Shown piece after piece: positions 7,309-14,778 of a stretch of DNA of 14,833 nt (within the stretch, counting starts at the first letter, position 1; every line of letters begins with the position of its first letter). The translations under genes and the position numbers were made by a program. Under the pieces are notes generated by a model. That model searched no databases. It was given only the letters and a program-made list of their open reading frames with translations, and was not told the DNA's origin. Origin of the DNA: JBDTMT01 sp033764095 (GTDB taxonomy: Bacteria > Desulfobacterota > Binatia > HRBIN30 > CADEER01); contig JANRJF010000063.1 of assembly GCA_033764095.1 (NCBI GenBank), positions 1 through 14,833 of the forward strand, in the 5' to 3' direction.

Positions 7309-9702
7309 CTAGCGAATTCCCGCTTCGACGCGGGGAACTGGGACGTCGTCGATGCGGGCGCTGAGCAGACGCGCGTGCGGGGTGGCGCGACTGTGGATGA
7401 CCAGCAGCGCGACCGGGCGCGCGTCGGCGGTGATCGAGGTGCCGGTGGCGATTGCCAGCGCGGCGCCGTCGTCGGTGCGGGCGTATTGCAGCGCCGCCCC
7501 ACGTGCGCCACCGGCGGTGCGGGCATGCGCGAGTCGGGCGCCGGCGTCGACGCGCAGGCGCAGCTCGAGCGCGGTGAACGGCGCGTCGGCGTCGGCGTAT
7601 ACCGGCACCAGCCACTCGCCGCCCGGGCGCGGGCGCGCGGTGCCGAGCCAGACGCGCAGATCGGCGCCGCCGCGCAGCGCCGCGCCGGCGGCGGGCGCGG
7701 TCCAGTTGCCCGAGCAGTCGCCGAGCGGCACGGCGAGGAAGTCCTGCGCCGGGGCGTCGTCGAGCGTCGAGGCGAGCTCGATGCTGCCGCGCTCGCAGGT
7801 GGTTTCGCCGGGTTGCGGCGCGATCACCGACTGATTGGGCATCGACGCCGGAGCGGGGATGAAGACCCAGTCGGAGGCGCAGGTGTCGGCGACCGGCAGA
7901 TGCGGGGTGGCGCCGACCGCGAACTGCAGAATGCGCGCGGCGTCGAGCGTCGAGAGCAGCCCGTTGCCGGTGACGTCGCAGGCGAGCAGCTGGCGCGCGT
8001 CGAGCGTGGCACCGGAGACGATCGCGCGCAGCACCAGGGCCGCGTCGAGCGCGCTCACCGCACCGCGCAGGTCGCCATCTTTCTGCGCGTCGAGCCGCAC
8101 CGGTCCGGCGCTGGTGCTGGCGAAGGCGAACTGACCGAGCGCGTCGGTGGTGGTCGCCTGCACGACGCGCGCGGTGCCGCGCAGCGAGACGGTGGTGCCG
8201 CGCACCGCGGCACCGGTGGCCCAGTGGCTGACGCGGCCGCCGACGCCGCAGCGGATGGCGAGGCTGCCATCGTGCGGCGCGCAAGCGAGGGCGCCGCCGT
8301 CGAGGGTGCACGCCTCGAGGCGCAGGCTGGTGGTGGCGGGGCAGGCGCCGACCACCAGCAGCTGGACCTCCGCCAGCGTGCCGCCGGCGAGCAGCGGCCG
8401 CGGCAGCGCCACGTCGAGGCGCAGCAGGCCGGGTGTCGCCAGGTCGGCGGTGAGGGTTCCGTCGCCGAGCAGCTGCGCGCCCTGTACCGCGACCAGCTCG
8501 CTGTCGTAGGCGATGCGCGCCGCGAGCCGCTGGATGCCGCTGCCGGCGTCGATCGCGAGCGGCAGGCTGATCAGTGCGCCGGGCAGGGCGCGCGCGTCGG
8601 CGGGCAGGCTGAGGTTCCAGGCCGGCGTCGGTGTCGCGCTCGGCGACGGCGACGGGCTCGGCGTACTGGTGCGCGTCGCGCTGCGGCTGGGCGACGGGCT
8701 CGCCGTCGCGCTCGGGCTGGGCGGAGCGGTGCGCGTCGGCGTGGCGCTGCGGGTGGCGGTGGCGCTGCGCGACGGCGTGCTGCTGCTGGTGGCGGTCGGC
8801 GCGGCCGTCTCGGTGCGCGTCGCACTGGCGGTCGCGGTGCCGGTCGCCGGCGGCGTGTGGGTCTCGGTCGGTGTCGGGGTGGCGCTGCGCGACGGGGTGT
8901 TGGTGCTGGTGGTGGTCGGCGCGGCGGTGTCGGTGCGGGTCGCCGTCGCGGTGGTCGTCGAGCTTGGCGGCACGGTGTCCGTGGACGTCGCGGTTCGCGT
9001 CGCGCTGTGCGTCGGCGTGGCGCTCGGCGAGGCGGTCGCGGAGCGGGTCGCCGACGCGGTCGCGGTGGCGCTCGGCGGCGGCGTCTCGGTCTCGGTGCGC
9101 GTCGCGGTCGCACTGCTGGTGGCGGTGCGCGTGGGGCTGGCGGTGCGGGTCGGCGTCGGGCTCGCGCTGGCGGTGGAGGTCGCGCTGGGCGGCGGCGTGG
9201 CGGTGTCGCTCGCCGTCGGGCTGGCGGTGCGCGTCGCGGTGACGCTCGCGCTCGGCGACGGGGTCGGCGTGCTGCTGGGGGTGCGCGTCGCGCTCGGGCT
9301 CGGCGGCGCGGCGACGGTCGGCGTCCAGGTGGCGGTCGCGGTCGGCGAGGCGGCGAGGCTCAGGGTCAGCTCGTTCGACAGGCCGCTCTCGCTGCCGTCG
9401 GCGGCGTAGGCGGTCAGCGCCACGCCGTAGGTCGGGCCGCTGGCGAGCCCGCTGAGCACGGCGCGCAGGCGACCGTCGCTGCCCGGCGCCGGCGCGCCGA
9501 GGTCGGTGCCGGCATCGAACGACTGGCCGCTCGGCCGCACGTAGGCGCGGTACCCAGCGGCGCCGGCGGCAGGCGACCACGCGAGTTGGACATCATATGC
9601 CCAGGCAGGCGAGGCGGCGGCGCACACAGCGGCGAGCAGCAGGGCGGCGCGGTGTGCGAGAGCGCTCGACAGTCGACGGGGCACGCTCGCGCGAGAGACC
9701 AA
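7309..9702 (-). CDS. Large secreted FN3 / cohesin-like / dockerin-like protein with 244-residue linker
   Basis: 797 aa from TTG 9702; GTG 9684 is an equally good start and gives a tidier signal peptide (PRRLSSALAHR, hydrophobic core, cut after SPAWA). No ribosome-binding site decides between them. Order: signal peptide 1-35; FN3-like 36-117; Ser/Thr/Pro/Arg/Ala linker 118-361; cohesin-like domain 362-485 (starts LPADARALPGALISLPL, has ARIAYDSELVAV and ends HDGSLAI); carboxypeptidase-regulatory-like 486-545; dockerin-like pair about 545-600 (GAVSALDAALVL and CDVTGNGLLSTLDAARIL); Cys/Trp module 600-670 (CASDWVFIPAPA to QDFLAVPLGDCSGNW); second, weaker cohesin-like domain 675-797. The first dockerin-like loop lacks several calcium ligands; the second is canonical. 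No catalytic domain is visible. A scaffold, adhesin or surface role is inferred. The same domain order recurs in the downstream neighbour. Confidence 0.85.
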   Translation of the reverse strand: MVSRASVPRRLSSALAHRAALLLAAVCAAASPAWAYDVQLAWSPAAGAAGYRAYVRPSGQSFDAGTDLGAPAPGSDGRLRAVLSGLASGPTYGVALTAYAADGSESGLSNELTLSLAASPTATATWTPTVAAPPSPSATRTPSSTPTPSPSASVTATRTASPTASDTATPPPSATSTASASPTPTRTASPTRTATSSATATRTETETPPPSATATASATRSATASPSATPTHSATRTATSTDTVPPSSTTTATATRTDTAAPTTTSTNTPSRSATPTPTETHTPPATGTATASATRTETAAPTATSSSTPSRSATATRSATPTRTAPPSPSATASPSPSRSATRTSTPSPSPSPSATPTPAWNLSLPADARALPGALISLPLAIDAGSGIQRLAARIAYDSELVAVQGAQLLGDGTLTADLATPGLLRLDVALPRPLLAGGTLAEVQLLVVGACPATTSLRLEACTLDGGALACAPHDGSLAIRCGVGGRVSHWATGAAVRGTTVSLRGTARVVQATTTDALGQFAFASTSAGPVRLDAQKDGDLRGAVSALDAALVLRAIVSGATLDARQLLACDVTGNGLLSTLDAARILQFAVGATPHLPVADTCASDWVFIPAPASMPNQSVIAPQPGETTCERGSIELASTLDDAPAQDFLAVPLGDCSGNWTAPAAGAALRGGADLRVWLGTARPRPGGEWLVPVYADADAPFTALELRLRVDAGARLAHARTAGGARGAALQYARTDDGAALAIATGTSITADARPVALLVIHSRATPHARLLSARIDDVPVPRVEAGIR
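8620..9351 (-). repeat. DNA tract encoding the low-complexity linker
   Basis: About 730 bp encode residues 118-361 of the 797-aa protein, almost entirely Ser, Thr, Pro, Ala and Arg with occasional Asp/Glu. The DNA is quasi-repetitive. The block 8761-8823 recurs at 8881-8943, exactly 120 bp away, with 7 differences in 63 bases. The strand bias creates long open frames on the opposite strand that are not genes. Confidence 0.8.
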
Positions 9703-9938
9703 GAAGCATGCCGCGTCCGCGTCTCGGCGCCTGCGTCCGGCGGCGCATGCGGGTCGCGACGCGCGCGGTGAACGTCATGCGAAGCGGCGCTTTTTTGGCG
9801 ACTCGCATGCGGCGCGTGGCGCGGTATGCGTGCAGCAGACGCGCGCATTGCGACGATTCGATGTCATCGCGCGGCGCCCGCGGGTGGCGCGACGCACGAC
9901 TGGCGGCGGCGCAGGGGGCGCGCTAGACGACGCGGTTC
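9703..9938. other. Divergent intergenic region
   Basis: 236 bases lie between the minus-strand linker protein and the plus-strand transporter, so promoters for both should be here. It holds two CGCATGCG palindromes (9744-9751, 9804-9811) and a T6 run at 9791-9796 just after AAGCGGCGC. No recognisable -35/-10 pair was found. Confidence 0.4.
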
Positions 9939-10850
9939 ATGCGCGCGACGCCGGAACGCCTGGGCCTGCTGTTCGCCGTGTCCTGCGCGGTGAACGGCGC
10001 CTTCGTTCCGGCGGTCGCCAAGCTCACCACCGGGCGCGCCGACGCGCTGCTGGTGGCGGCGGTGAGCACCGCCTGCGCGGGCGTGGCGGCGGTGGCGGTG
10101 CTGGCGCTGCGCGGCCAGCTCGCGCTGCTGGTGACGCCGCGCCTGGCGCCGCGCCTGCTGCTCATCGCCGCGCTCGGCACCGCCTGCGCGCATCTGCTCT
10201 TCTACGTCGGCGCCAGCCGCACCAGCGCGATCGTCGCGACGCTGTGTCTGCAGATCGAGCCGGCCTACGCCCTGCTGCTCAGTTGGCTGGTGCTCGGGCA
10301 TCGGCCGACGCCGCGGCGGCTCGGCGCGACGGCGCTGCTGCTCGGCGGCATCGCGCTGGCGCTCGGCAGCGGTGCGGTCGAGGGCTCGATCGGCATCTGG
10401 CTGCTGCTCGCCACGCCGCTCTGCTGGCAGCTCTCGCATCTGGTCGTGCTGCGCCGCCTCGCCGGCACCCCGGCGGTGGTGTTGAGCGGCGCGCGCTACC
10501 TCTACGGCGGCGTGCTGCTGGCGGCGATCTGGCTGGTCGGCGGCGCGCCGAGCCCGCCGCTGACCGCGCTGGTCGGCGCGCTGCCGCTGCTCGCCGTGCA
10601 GGGGGTGGTGCTCGGCCTCGGCGGCACGCTGCTGTGGTACGAGGCGATCGCGCGCCTCGACCTCACCCGCGCCACGGCAATCGTCGTGCCGCTGATCCCG
10701 CTGCTCTCGCTGGCCGCCAGCTTCGCGCTGCTCGGCGAGGTGGCAACGCCGCGCCAGTGGCTCGGCCTCGGGCTCACCGCGATCGGCATCCTGGTCTTCG
10801 TCACCGGCCCGGCCGCGGTCTCGTCGCCAGCGCGCGGAGCGGCGGAGTGA
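9939..10850 (+). CDS. EamA-family (DMT superfamily) transporter
   Basis: 303 aa, almost wholly hydrophobic, with about ten membrane segments arranged as two EamA repeats (about 8-140 and 150-290). The family hallmark at the end of each repeat is present. The first reads IEPAYALLLSWLVLGHRPTPRRLGA (106-130), where the usual Gly-Glu is Gly120-His121. The second reads PLIPLLSLAASFALLGEVATPRQW (251-274) and keeps Gly-Glu. These inner-membrane proteins export or import metabolites such as amino acids and nucleotide-related compounds; the substrate cannot be read from sequence. The ATG at 9939 has no good Shine-Dalgarno, but the hydrophobic segment begins right after it. It is divergent from the linker protein and is followed after 11 bp by the long inverted repeat. 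Confidence 0.9.
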   Translation: MRATPERLGLLFAVSCAVNGAFVPAVAKLTTGRADALLVAAVSTACAGVAAVAVLALRGQLALLVTPRLAPRLLLIAALGTACAHLLFYVGASRTSAIVATLCLQIEPAYALLLSWLVLGHRPTPRRLGATALLLGGIALALGSGAVEGSIGIWLLLATPLCWQLSHLVVLRRLAGTPAVVLSGARYLYGGVLLAAIWLVGGAPSPPLTALVGALPLLAVQGVVLGLGGTLLWYEAIARLDLTRATAIVVPLIPLLSLAASFALLGEVATPRQWLGLGLTAIGILVFVTGPAAVSSPARGAAE

Positions 10851-10861
10851 CACGCCGGGTT

Positions 10862-10903
10862 CACGGATTACCCGGATGACATTTGAAGATTACACGAACC
10901 GGA
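10862..10903 (+). repeat. Long inverted repeat, left arm
   Basis: A 42-nt arm starting CACGGATTACCCGGATGA and ending ACACGAACCGGA. It pairs with the right arm at 39 of 42 positions. It begins 11 bp after the transporter stop codon and is much richer in A and T than the flanking genes. Confidence 0.85.
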
Positions 10904-10979
10904 AGAGAAGAAAGAAAAACAGGACAAACGAACGACGCTGATCACAGTAGCGAGGCCGGCGAGGGGTCAGCTGTTCTTG
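10904..10979. other. Core between the inverted-repeat arms
   Basis: 76 nt with no coding potential of its own. The left half is a purine-rich run (GAAGAAAGAAAAACAGGACA); the right half returns to GC-rich sequence. The core is too short to encode a transposase, so any mobility would have to be in trans. Confidence 0.6.
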
Positions 10980-11021
10980 TCCGGTCCGTGTAATCTTCAA
11001 ATGCCATCCGTGTAATCCGTG
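10980..11021 (-). repeat. Long inverted repeat, right arm
   Basis: Read on the minus strand, the arm is CACGGATTACACGGATGG... ending CACGGACCGGA. It contains GATTACACGGA twice, 22 bp apart, so each arm is itself built on a direct repeat. The three mismatches to the left arm are single substitutions. Confidence 0.85.
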
Positions 11022-11088
11022 GCCCAGCGCTGCTCGCGACGAGACGAACGCTGGCCAGTAACGCGACGATTCCGTTATGGGACGAGCC

Positions 11089-12237
11089 ATGAAGATCGAG
11101 CCCTTCCGCATCGCGGTCCCGGATGCCGTGCTCACCGATCTGCGCGAGCGGCTGGCGCGTACCCGCTTTCCGGACGAGATTCCCGGTTCGGGGTGGGACT
11201 ACGGCAGCGAGCTTTCCTACGTGCGCGAGCTGGTGGCGTACTGGCGCGAGCGCTACGACTGGCGCGCCGCCGAAGCGCGGTTGAACGCGCTGCCGCAGTT
11301 CCGCGCCGACGTCGACGGGCTCGGCATCCACTTCATCCACGTACGCGGCAAGGGGCCGCAGCCGTTCCCGCTCGTCATCACGCACGGCTGGCCGGGTTCG
11401 GTGGCGGAGTTCAGCGAGATCATCGGCCCGCTCACCGATCCCGCCGCGCACGGCGGCGACGCGGCCGACGCCTTCGACGTCGTCTGCCCGTCGATGCCCG
11501 GCTACGGCTTCTCCGACCATCCGTCCGCGCCGGGCATGGAACCGGAGGTGATCGCCGGCCTGTGGGCGAAGCTGATGCAGGGGCTCGGCTACACGCGTTT
11601 CGGCGCGCAGGGCGGCGACTGGGGCTCGATGGTCAGCACCTATCTCGGCGCGCGCCACGCCGACGTGGTCGCCGGCATCCATCTCAACATGGTGGTCGCG
11701 TTCCCGCCCGATCCCGACAATCCCGCCGCCGGGCTGACGCAGGACGAGCTGATCCCGCTGATGGAGGCGCAGCAGTTCTTCAAGACCGAGACCGGCTACC
11801 AGCAGATCCAGGGCACCAAGCCGCAGACCCTCGCCTACGGCCTCAACGACTCGCCCGCCGGGCTGGCGGCGTGGATCGTCGAGAAGTTCCGCACCTGGAG
11901 CGACTGCGGCGGCGCGATCGAGCGCCGCTTCAGCAAGGACCAGCTGCTCACCAACATCATGCTCTACTGGGTGCCGGAGACGGCCAACTCCTCCTGCCGG
12001 CTCTACTGCGAGACCATGCGCGCGGCGAAGTTCCCGCCCACCGGCTTCCGTGTCGAGGTGCCGACCGCCTGCGCGCTGTTCCCGCGCGAGATCTTCCGCC
12101 CGCCGCGCTTCTGGGTGGAGAAGCTCTACAACGTGCAGCGCTGGACGCCGATGCCCGCCGGCGGCCACTTCGCCGCCATGGAGGAGCCGGCGCTGCTCGC
12201 CGACGACGTGCGCGCGTTCTTCCGCACCCTGCGGTGA
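11089..12237 (+). CDS. Epoxide hydrolase (EHN domain, alpha/beta hydrolase)
   Basis: 382 aa, the family's usual length. ATG 11089 is preferred to ATG 11077 because GGGACGAG lies just upstream of it and residues 1-30 (MKIEPFRIAV, DLRERLARTRFPDE) then match the N-terminal EHN domain from its first residue. The hydrolase core follows. HGWPGS (99-104) forms the oxyanion hole. GGDWGS (175-180) carries nucleophile Asp177. The segment GYQQIQGTKPQTLAYGLNDSP (237-257) holds lid residues. FPRE (331-334) offers the acid partner Glu334, and GGHFAAMEEP (358-367) carries the base His360. It would hydrolyse epoxides to diols in the cytoplasm; the natural substrate is unknown. No signal peptide is present. 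It stands alone between an inverted repeat and a hairpin spacer. Confidence 0.93.
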   Translation: MKIEPFRIAVPDAVLTDLRERLARTRFPDEIPGSGWDYGSELSYVRELVAYWRERYDWRAAEARLNALPQFRADVDGLGIHFIHVRGKGPQPFPLVITHGWPGSVAEFSEIIGPLTDPAAHGGDAADAFDVVCPSMPGYGFSDHPSAPGMEPEVIAGLWAKLMQGLGYTRFGAQGGDWGSMVSTYLGARHADVVAGIHLNMVVAFPPDPDNPAAGLTQDELIPLMEAQQFFKTETGYQQIQGTKPQTLAYGLNDSPAGLAAWIVEKFRTWSDCGGAIERRFSKDQLLTNIMLYWVPETANSSCRLYCETMRAAKFPPTGFRVEVPTACALFPREIFRPPRFWVEKLYNVQRWTPMPAGGHFAAMEEPALLADDVRAFFRTLR

Positions 12238-12288
12238 CGCCGGGGCAGGCCTAACGTCCGCCGAACCGCCTATCGCCTATCGCTGATC

Positions 12289-12317
12289 GCCTATCGTCGG
12301 AGGTTCCGGCGATAGGC
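12289..12317 (+). terminator. Stem-loop after the epoxide hydrolase gene
   Basis: GCCTATCGTCGG (12289-12300) pairs with CCGGCGATAGGC (12306-12317) over 12 bp with one G-U pair and loop AGGTT. An outer pairing CGCTGAT (12281-12287) with ATCAGCG (12328-12334) may extend it. No T-run follows, so it is a possible terminator or 3' stabiliser only. CCTATCG occurs three times directly (12269, 12276, 12290) and once inverted. Confidence 0.45.
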
Positions 12318-12476
12318 CGCGTAGGCAATCAGCGATCCGCGGTTCTGCACGATTTGGTGAATCCCGCCGCGGCGCGCCCCAACACGCAGGCCGAGCGCAG
12401 GCGATACGAACGCGGGAAGTTTTCGATTGTCTTCGCTGTTTTCGGCGTGGCAGCGTCGGCGAACTCGGGGGAGCAG

Positions 12477-14633
12477 ATGCGTCGCAGCGCGGCGATCGGG
12501 ATCGCGATCTGGTTGATCGCCGGTACGGCCGGCGGCGCACACGCTGACGGCGTCGGCGCGGCGATCGCGCGGGCGCGCGCGGCCAGCGCTGGGGCCATGC
12601 GCGTGCGGCGCGCGCCGTCGGGCGAGGTGCGCTTCCTCGCCGTCGATGGCGGCCTGCGGTTGCCGGCGACGCGTGCGGCCAGGCCGAGCGATCGGGCGCA
12701 CGCCTTCCTGACGGCGCATGGGGCGCTGTTCGGACTGCAGCCGGCCGACGGCGAGGTGCTGCGCGTGCGCGAGGCCGACGAGACCGGCATGACGCACGTC
12801 CGGCTGCGCCAGACGGTCGGCGGGGTGCCGGTCGCCGGCTCGGGGCTCACCGTGCACCTGCGCGGCGACGCGGTCATCAGCGCCCTCGGGCGCACGGTCG
12901 GCGACGCCGGCGCCATCGACCGCCGGCCGTCGCTCGCCGCCGCCACCGCCAAGCGCATCGCCGCCGCGCTGATGGCGGACCTCGAGCGCGCGGCGGCGAG
13001 GTTGACGCCGCCGCGCCTGGAGCTGTTCAACCGCGCGCTCTTCCTCCCCGGCGACGCGGCGACGCAGCTGGCGTGGTTCGTCGAGGCGAGCGCCGGGGCG
13101 CGCCGCGAGTGGATCTGGATCGACGCCCACAGCGGGGCGGTGTTGCTGCACTTCAACCAGACGCCAACCGCACTGTTCCGCCAGGTGTTCGACGCGCTGG
13201 ACACGCCGGACGTGCCGGGAACGCTGGTACGCAGCGAGGGCGAGGGTCCGGTCGGCGACCTGGAGGCCGATCGCGCCTACGAGTTCAGCGGCGACACCTA
13301 CGACTACTACCTGACGCAGCATGGGCGCGATGCCTACGACGGCCTCGGCGCGGCGATGAACGTCACGATCAACAGCACGATCTGCGGGTCGCCGTGTTAC
13401 AACGCCTTCTGGTTCGGCACCGGCGCGGTGTTCGGCGCCGGCTTCGCCTTCGACGACTTCATCGGTCACGAGTTCACGCACGGCGTCACCGAGGCCGAAG
13501 TGGGCCTGGTCTACCTGAACCAATCGGGCGCGCTGAACGAGTCGTTCTCCGACATCTTCGGCGAGACCATCGACCTGACCAACGGCGCCGGCTCCGACGC
13601 GCCGGTCAATCGCTGGTGGATCGGCGAGGACTTTCTGCCCGGCATGCTTGCCGGCCTGCGCAACATGGCCGATCCGACCATCTTCGCGGATCCGGGCAAG
13701 CTGAGCGACCCGCAGGTGGTGTGCGGCGCCATCGACTCCGGCGGCGTGCACAGCAACAGCGGCATCGGCAATCACGCGTACGCGCTGATGGTCGATGGTG
13801 GCACGTACAACGGCCACACGATCAGCGGCATCGGCCTGACCAGGGCGGCGAAGATCGAGTACCGCGCGCTCAGCGAGTATCTGGTGCCGACCTCGACCTA
13901 CGCCGACAACTACGACGCGCTGAACCAGTCGTGCCTCGACCTGATCGGCACGGTCGGCATCACCGCCGCCGATTGCGTCGAGGTGCAGAAGGCGCTCGAC
14001 GCCGTCGAGATGTCGGCCCCGTGGCCGTGCGTCTCCGGCACGCCGACGCCGTCGCCGTCCGCCAGTGCGACGCCGACCGCCACTGTCACCGCGACCTCCA
14101 GCGCGACGCGCACGGTCACCGCGACGCCCACCCCGCTGCCGGCGTGTGGCGTGACGCCGCGCCCCGGCTGCGCCGCGGCGCCGAGGGGGCGCGTGCTGCT
14201 CAGGCACGACGCCAGCCGGCCGACCAGCGACACGCTGCTGTGGAAGTGGATCGGCGGCACCAGCCTCGGCGGCAGCTTCGGCAATCCGGCGACGACCACG
14301 ACCTACACGCTGTGCGTGTTCGAGCACGGCGGCATCGGCGCGACGCTGGTCGCCGAGGTGCCCGCCGGCGCCGGCTGGAAGCCGCAGATCGCCGGGCGGT
14401 TCGCCTACGGCGGCGCCAGCAGCGGCATCCAGAGCATCAAGCTGCAGCCTGGCACCGGCCGTGCCCGCATCCTGCTGAAGGGGCGCGGCACGGGTCTGGG
14501 ACTGACGACCGCCGCACCGGTGCAGCCCCTGACCCTGCAACTGGTGAAGAGCGACGGCCCCGAGTGCTGGGAGTCGGTGTTCACCGCCCCCGCCGGCGGC
14601 AGCGCGACAACCTTCAAGGACACGCTGCCGTGA
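12477..14633 (+). CDS. Secreted M4 (thermolysin-type) zinc metallopeptidase with linker and extra C-terminal domain
   Basis: 718 aa. ATG 12477 follows GGGGGAG and opens a signal peptide (1-23, cut after AHA); upstream starts would hide it. Residues of about 24-225 are the FTP/PepSY-type inhibitory propeptide, ending WIWIDAHSGAVLL. The catalytic domain has HEFTH (331-335, zinc His331/His335, general base Glu332), ESFSDIFGE (355-363, third zinc ligand Glu355) and GGVHSNSGIGNHAYAL (422-437, His425 for transition-state binding). All expected catalytic residues are present, so an active secreted peptidase is likely. Residues 521-555 are a Thr/Pro/Ser linker. Residues 557-718 form a beta-rich domain (LLWKWIGG, TTTTYTLCVFE, IQSIKLQPGTGRARILLKGRG, ECWESVF) that resembles, from memory, a C-terminal module on many secreted proteins of related uncultured bacteria. 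No Pfam name is known to me. It converges on the partial gene at the right edge. Confidence 0.93.
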   Translation: MRRSAAIGIAIWLIAGTAGGAHADGVGAAIARARAASAGAMRVRRAPSGEVRFLAVDGGLRLPATRAARPSDRAHAFLTAHGALFGLQPADGEVLRVREADETGMTHVRLRQTVGGVPVAGSGLTVHLRGDAVISALGRTVGDAGAIDRRPSLAAATAKRIAAALMADLERAAARLTPPRLELFNRALFLPGDAATQLAWFVEASAGARREWIWIDAHSGAVLLHFNQTPTALFRQVFDALDTPDVPGTLVRSEGEGPVGDLEADRAYEFSGDTYDYYLTQHGRDAYDGLGAAMNVTINSTICGSPCYNAFWFGTGAVFGAGFAFDDFIGHEFTHGVTEAEVGLVYLNQSGALNESFSDIFGETIDLTNGAGSDAPVNRWWIGEDFLPGMLAGLRNMADPTIFADPGKLSDPQVVCGAIDSGGVHSNSGIGNHAYALMVDGGTYNGHTISGIGLTRAAKIEYRALSEYLVPTSTYADNYDALNQSCLDLIGTVGITAADCVEVQKALDAVEMSAPWPCVSGTPTPSPSASATPTATVTATSSATRTVTATPTPLPACGVTPRPGCAAAPRGRVLLRHDASRPTSDTLLWKWIGGTSLGGSFGNPATTTTYTLCVFEHGGIGATLVAEVPAGAGWKPQIAGRFAYGGASSGIQSIKLQPGTGRARILLKGRGTGLGLTTAAPVQPLTLQLVKSDGPECWESVFTAPAGGSATTFKDTLP

Positions 14634-14703
14634 AGGAGTAGTAGCGCGGGCCGCCGCGCTCGCCTGCGAGGTCGGCGACTGGTCGGTATGCGCGTGGACG
14701 AGT

Positions 14704-14728
14704 GCCGGCGCGACGGCTCAGCGCCGGC
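14704..14728 (+). other. Hairpin in the convergent gap after the M4 gene
   Basis: GCCGGCGC (14704-14711) pairs perfectly with GCGCCGGC (14721-14728) around a 9-nt loop. It lies between the M4 stop and the minus-strand gene end, with no T-run on either side, so it is only a possible transcript-end structure. Confidence 0.4.
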
Positions 14729-14778
14729 GCGGGTCGCCGAGCTGGGAGGCGGGCACGGCGGCCCGCGCAACGACTCCC

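Noticed and set aside
8620..9351. Possible CRISPR array
   Set aside because: The repeats are degenerate, in codon frame and without unique spacers; they encode a protein linker.
8513..9409. 298-aa plus-strand frame rich in VAVALGVG repeats
   Set aside because: It is the reverse reading of the Ser/Thr/Pro linker codons; the sense strand has a signal peptide and folded domains on both sides of the linker.
5684..9580. One 1298-aa minus-strand open frame
   Set aside because: Only the part below about 7075 is a real protein. Upstream of that it is an arginine-rich shadow lying over the 797-aa paralogue in another frame.
7135..9771. 878-aa plus-strand open frame
   Set aside because: It is antisense to the FN3/cohesin-like gene, Gly/Arg-rich, with no domain or ribosome-binding site; it exists because stop codons are rare at this GC content.
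9782..9796. AAGCGGCGC followed by T6 as an intrinsic terminator
   Set aside because: The stem would be only 4 bp with a 3-nt loop, and it lies in a divergent promoter region where no transcript should end.
9593..9808. 71-aa minus-strand frame overlapping the start of the linker protein
   Set aside because: Arg-rich with no homology I recognise. It overlaps the signal-peptide codons of the real gene in another frame and has no ribosome-binding site.
12354..12476. Upstream start for the M4 peptidase
   Set aside because: It adds 41 residues before a clear signal peptide and ignores the GGGGGAG site in front of ATG 12477.
12291..14540. 749-aa minus-strand open frame
   Set aside because: It lies opposite the M4 peptidase, whose catalytic motifs are intact; the antisense product is compositionally odd and has no motif.
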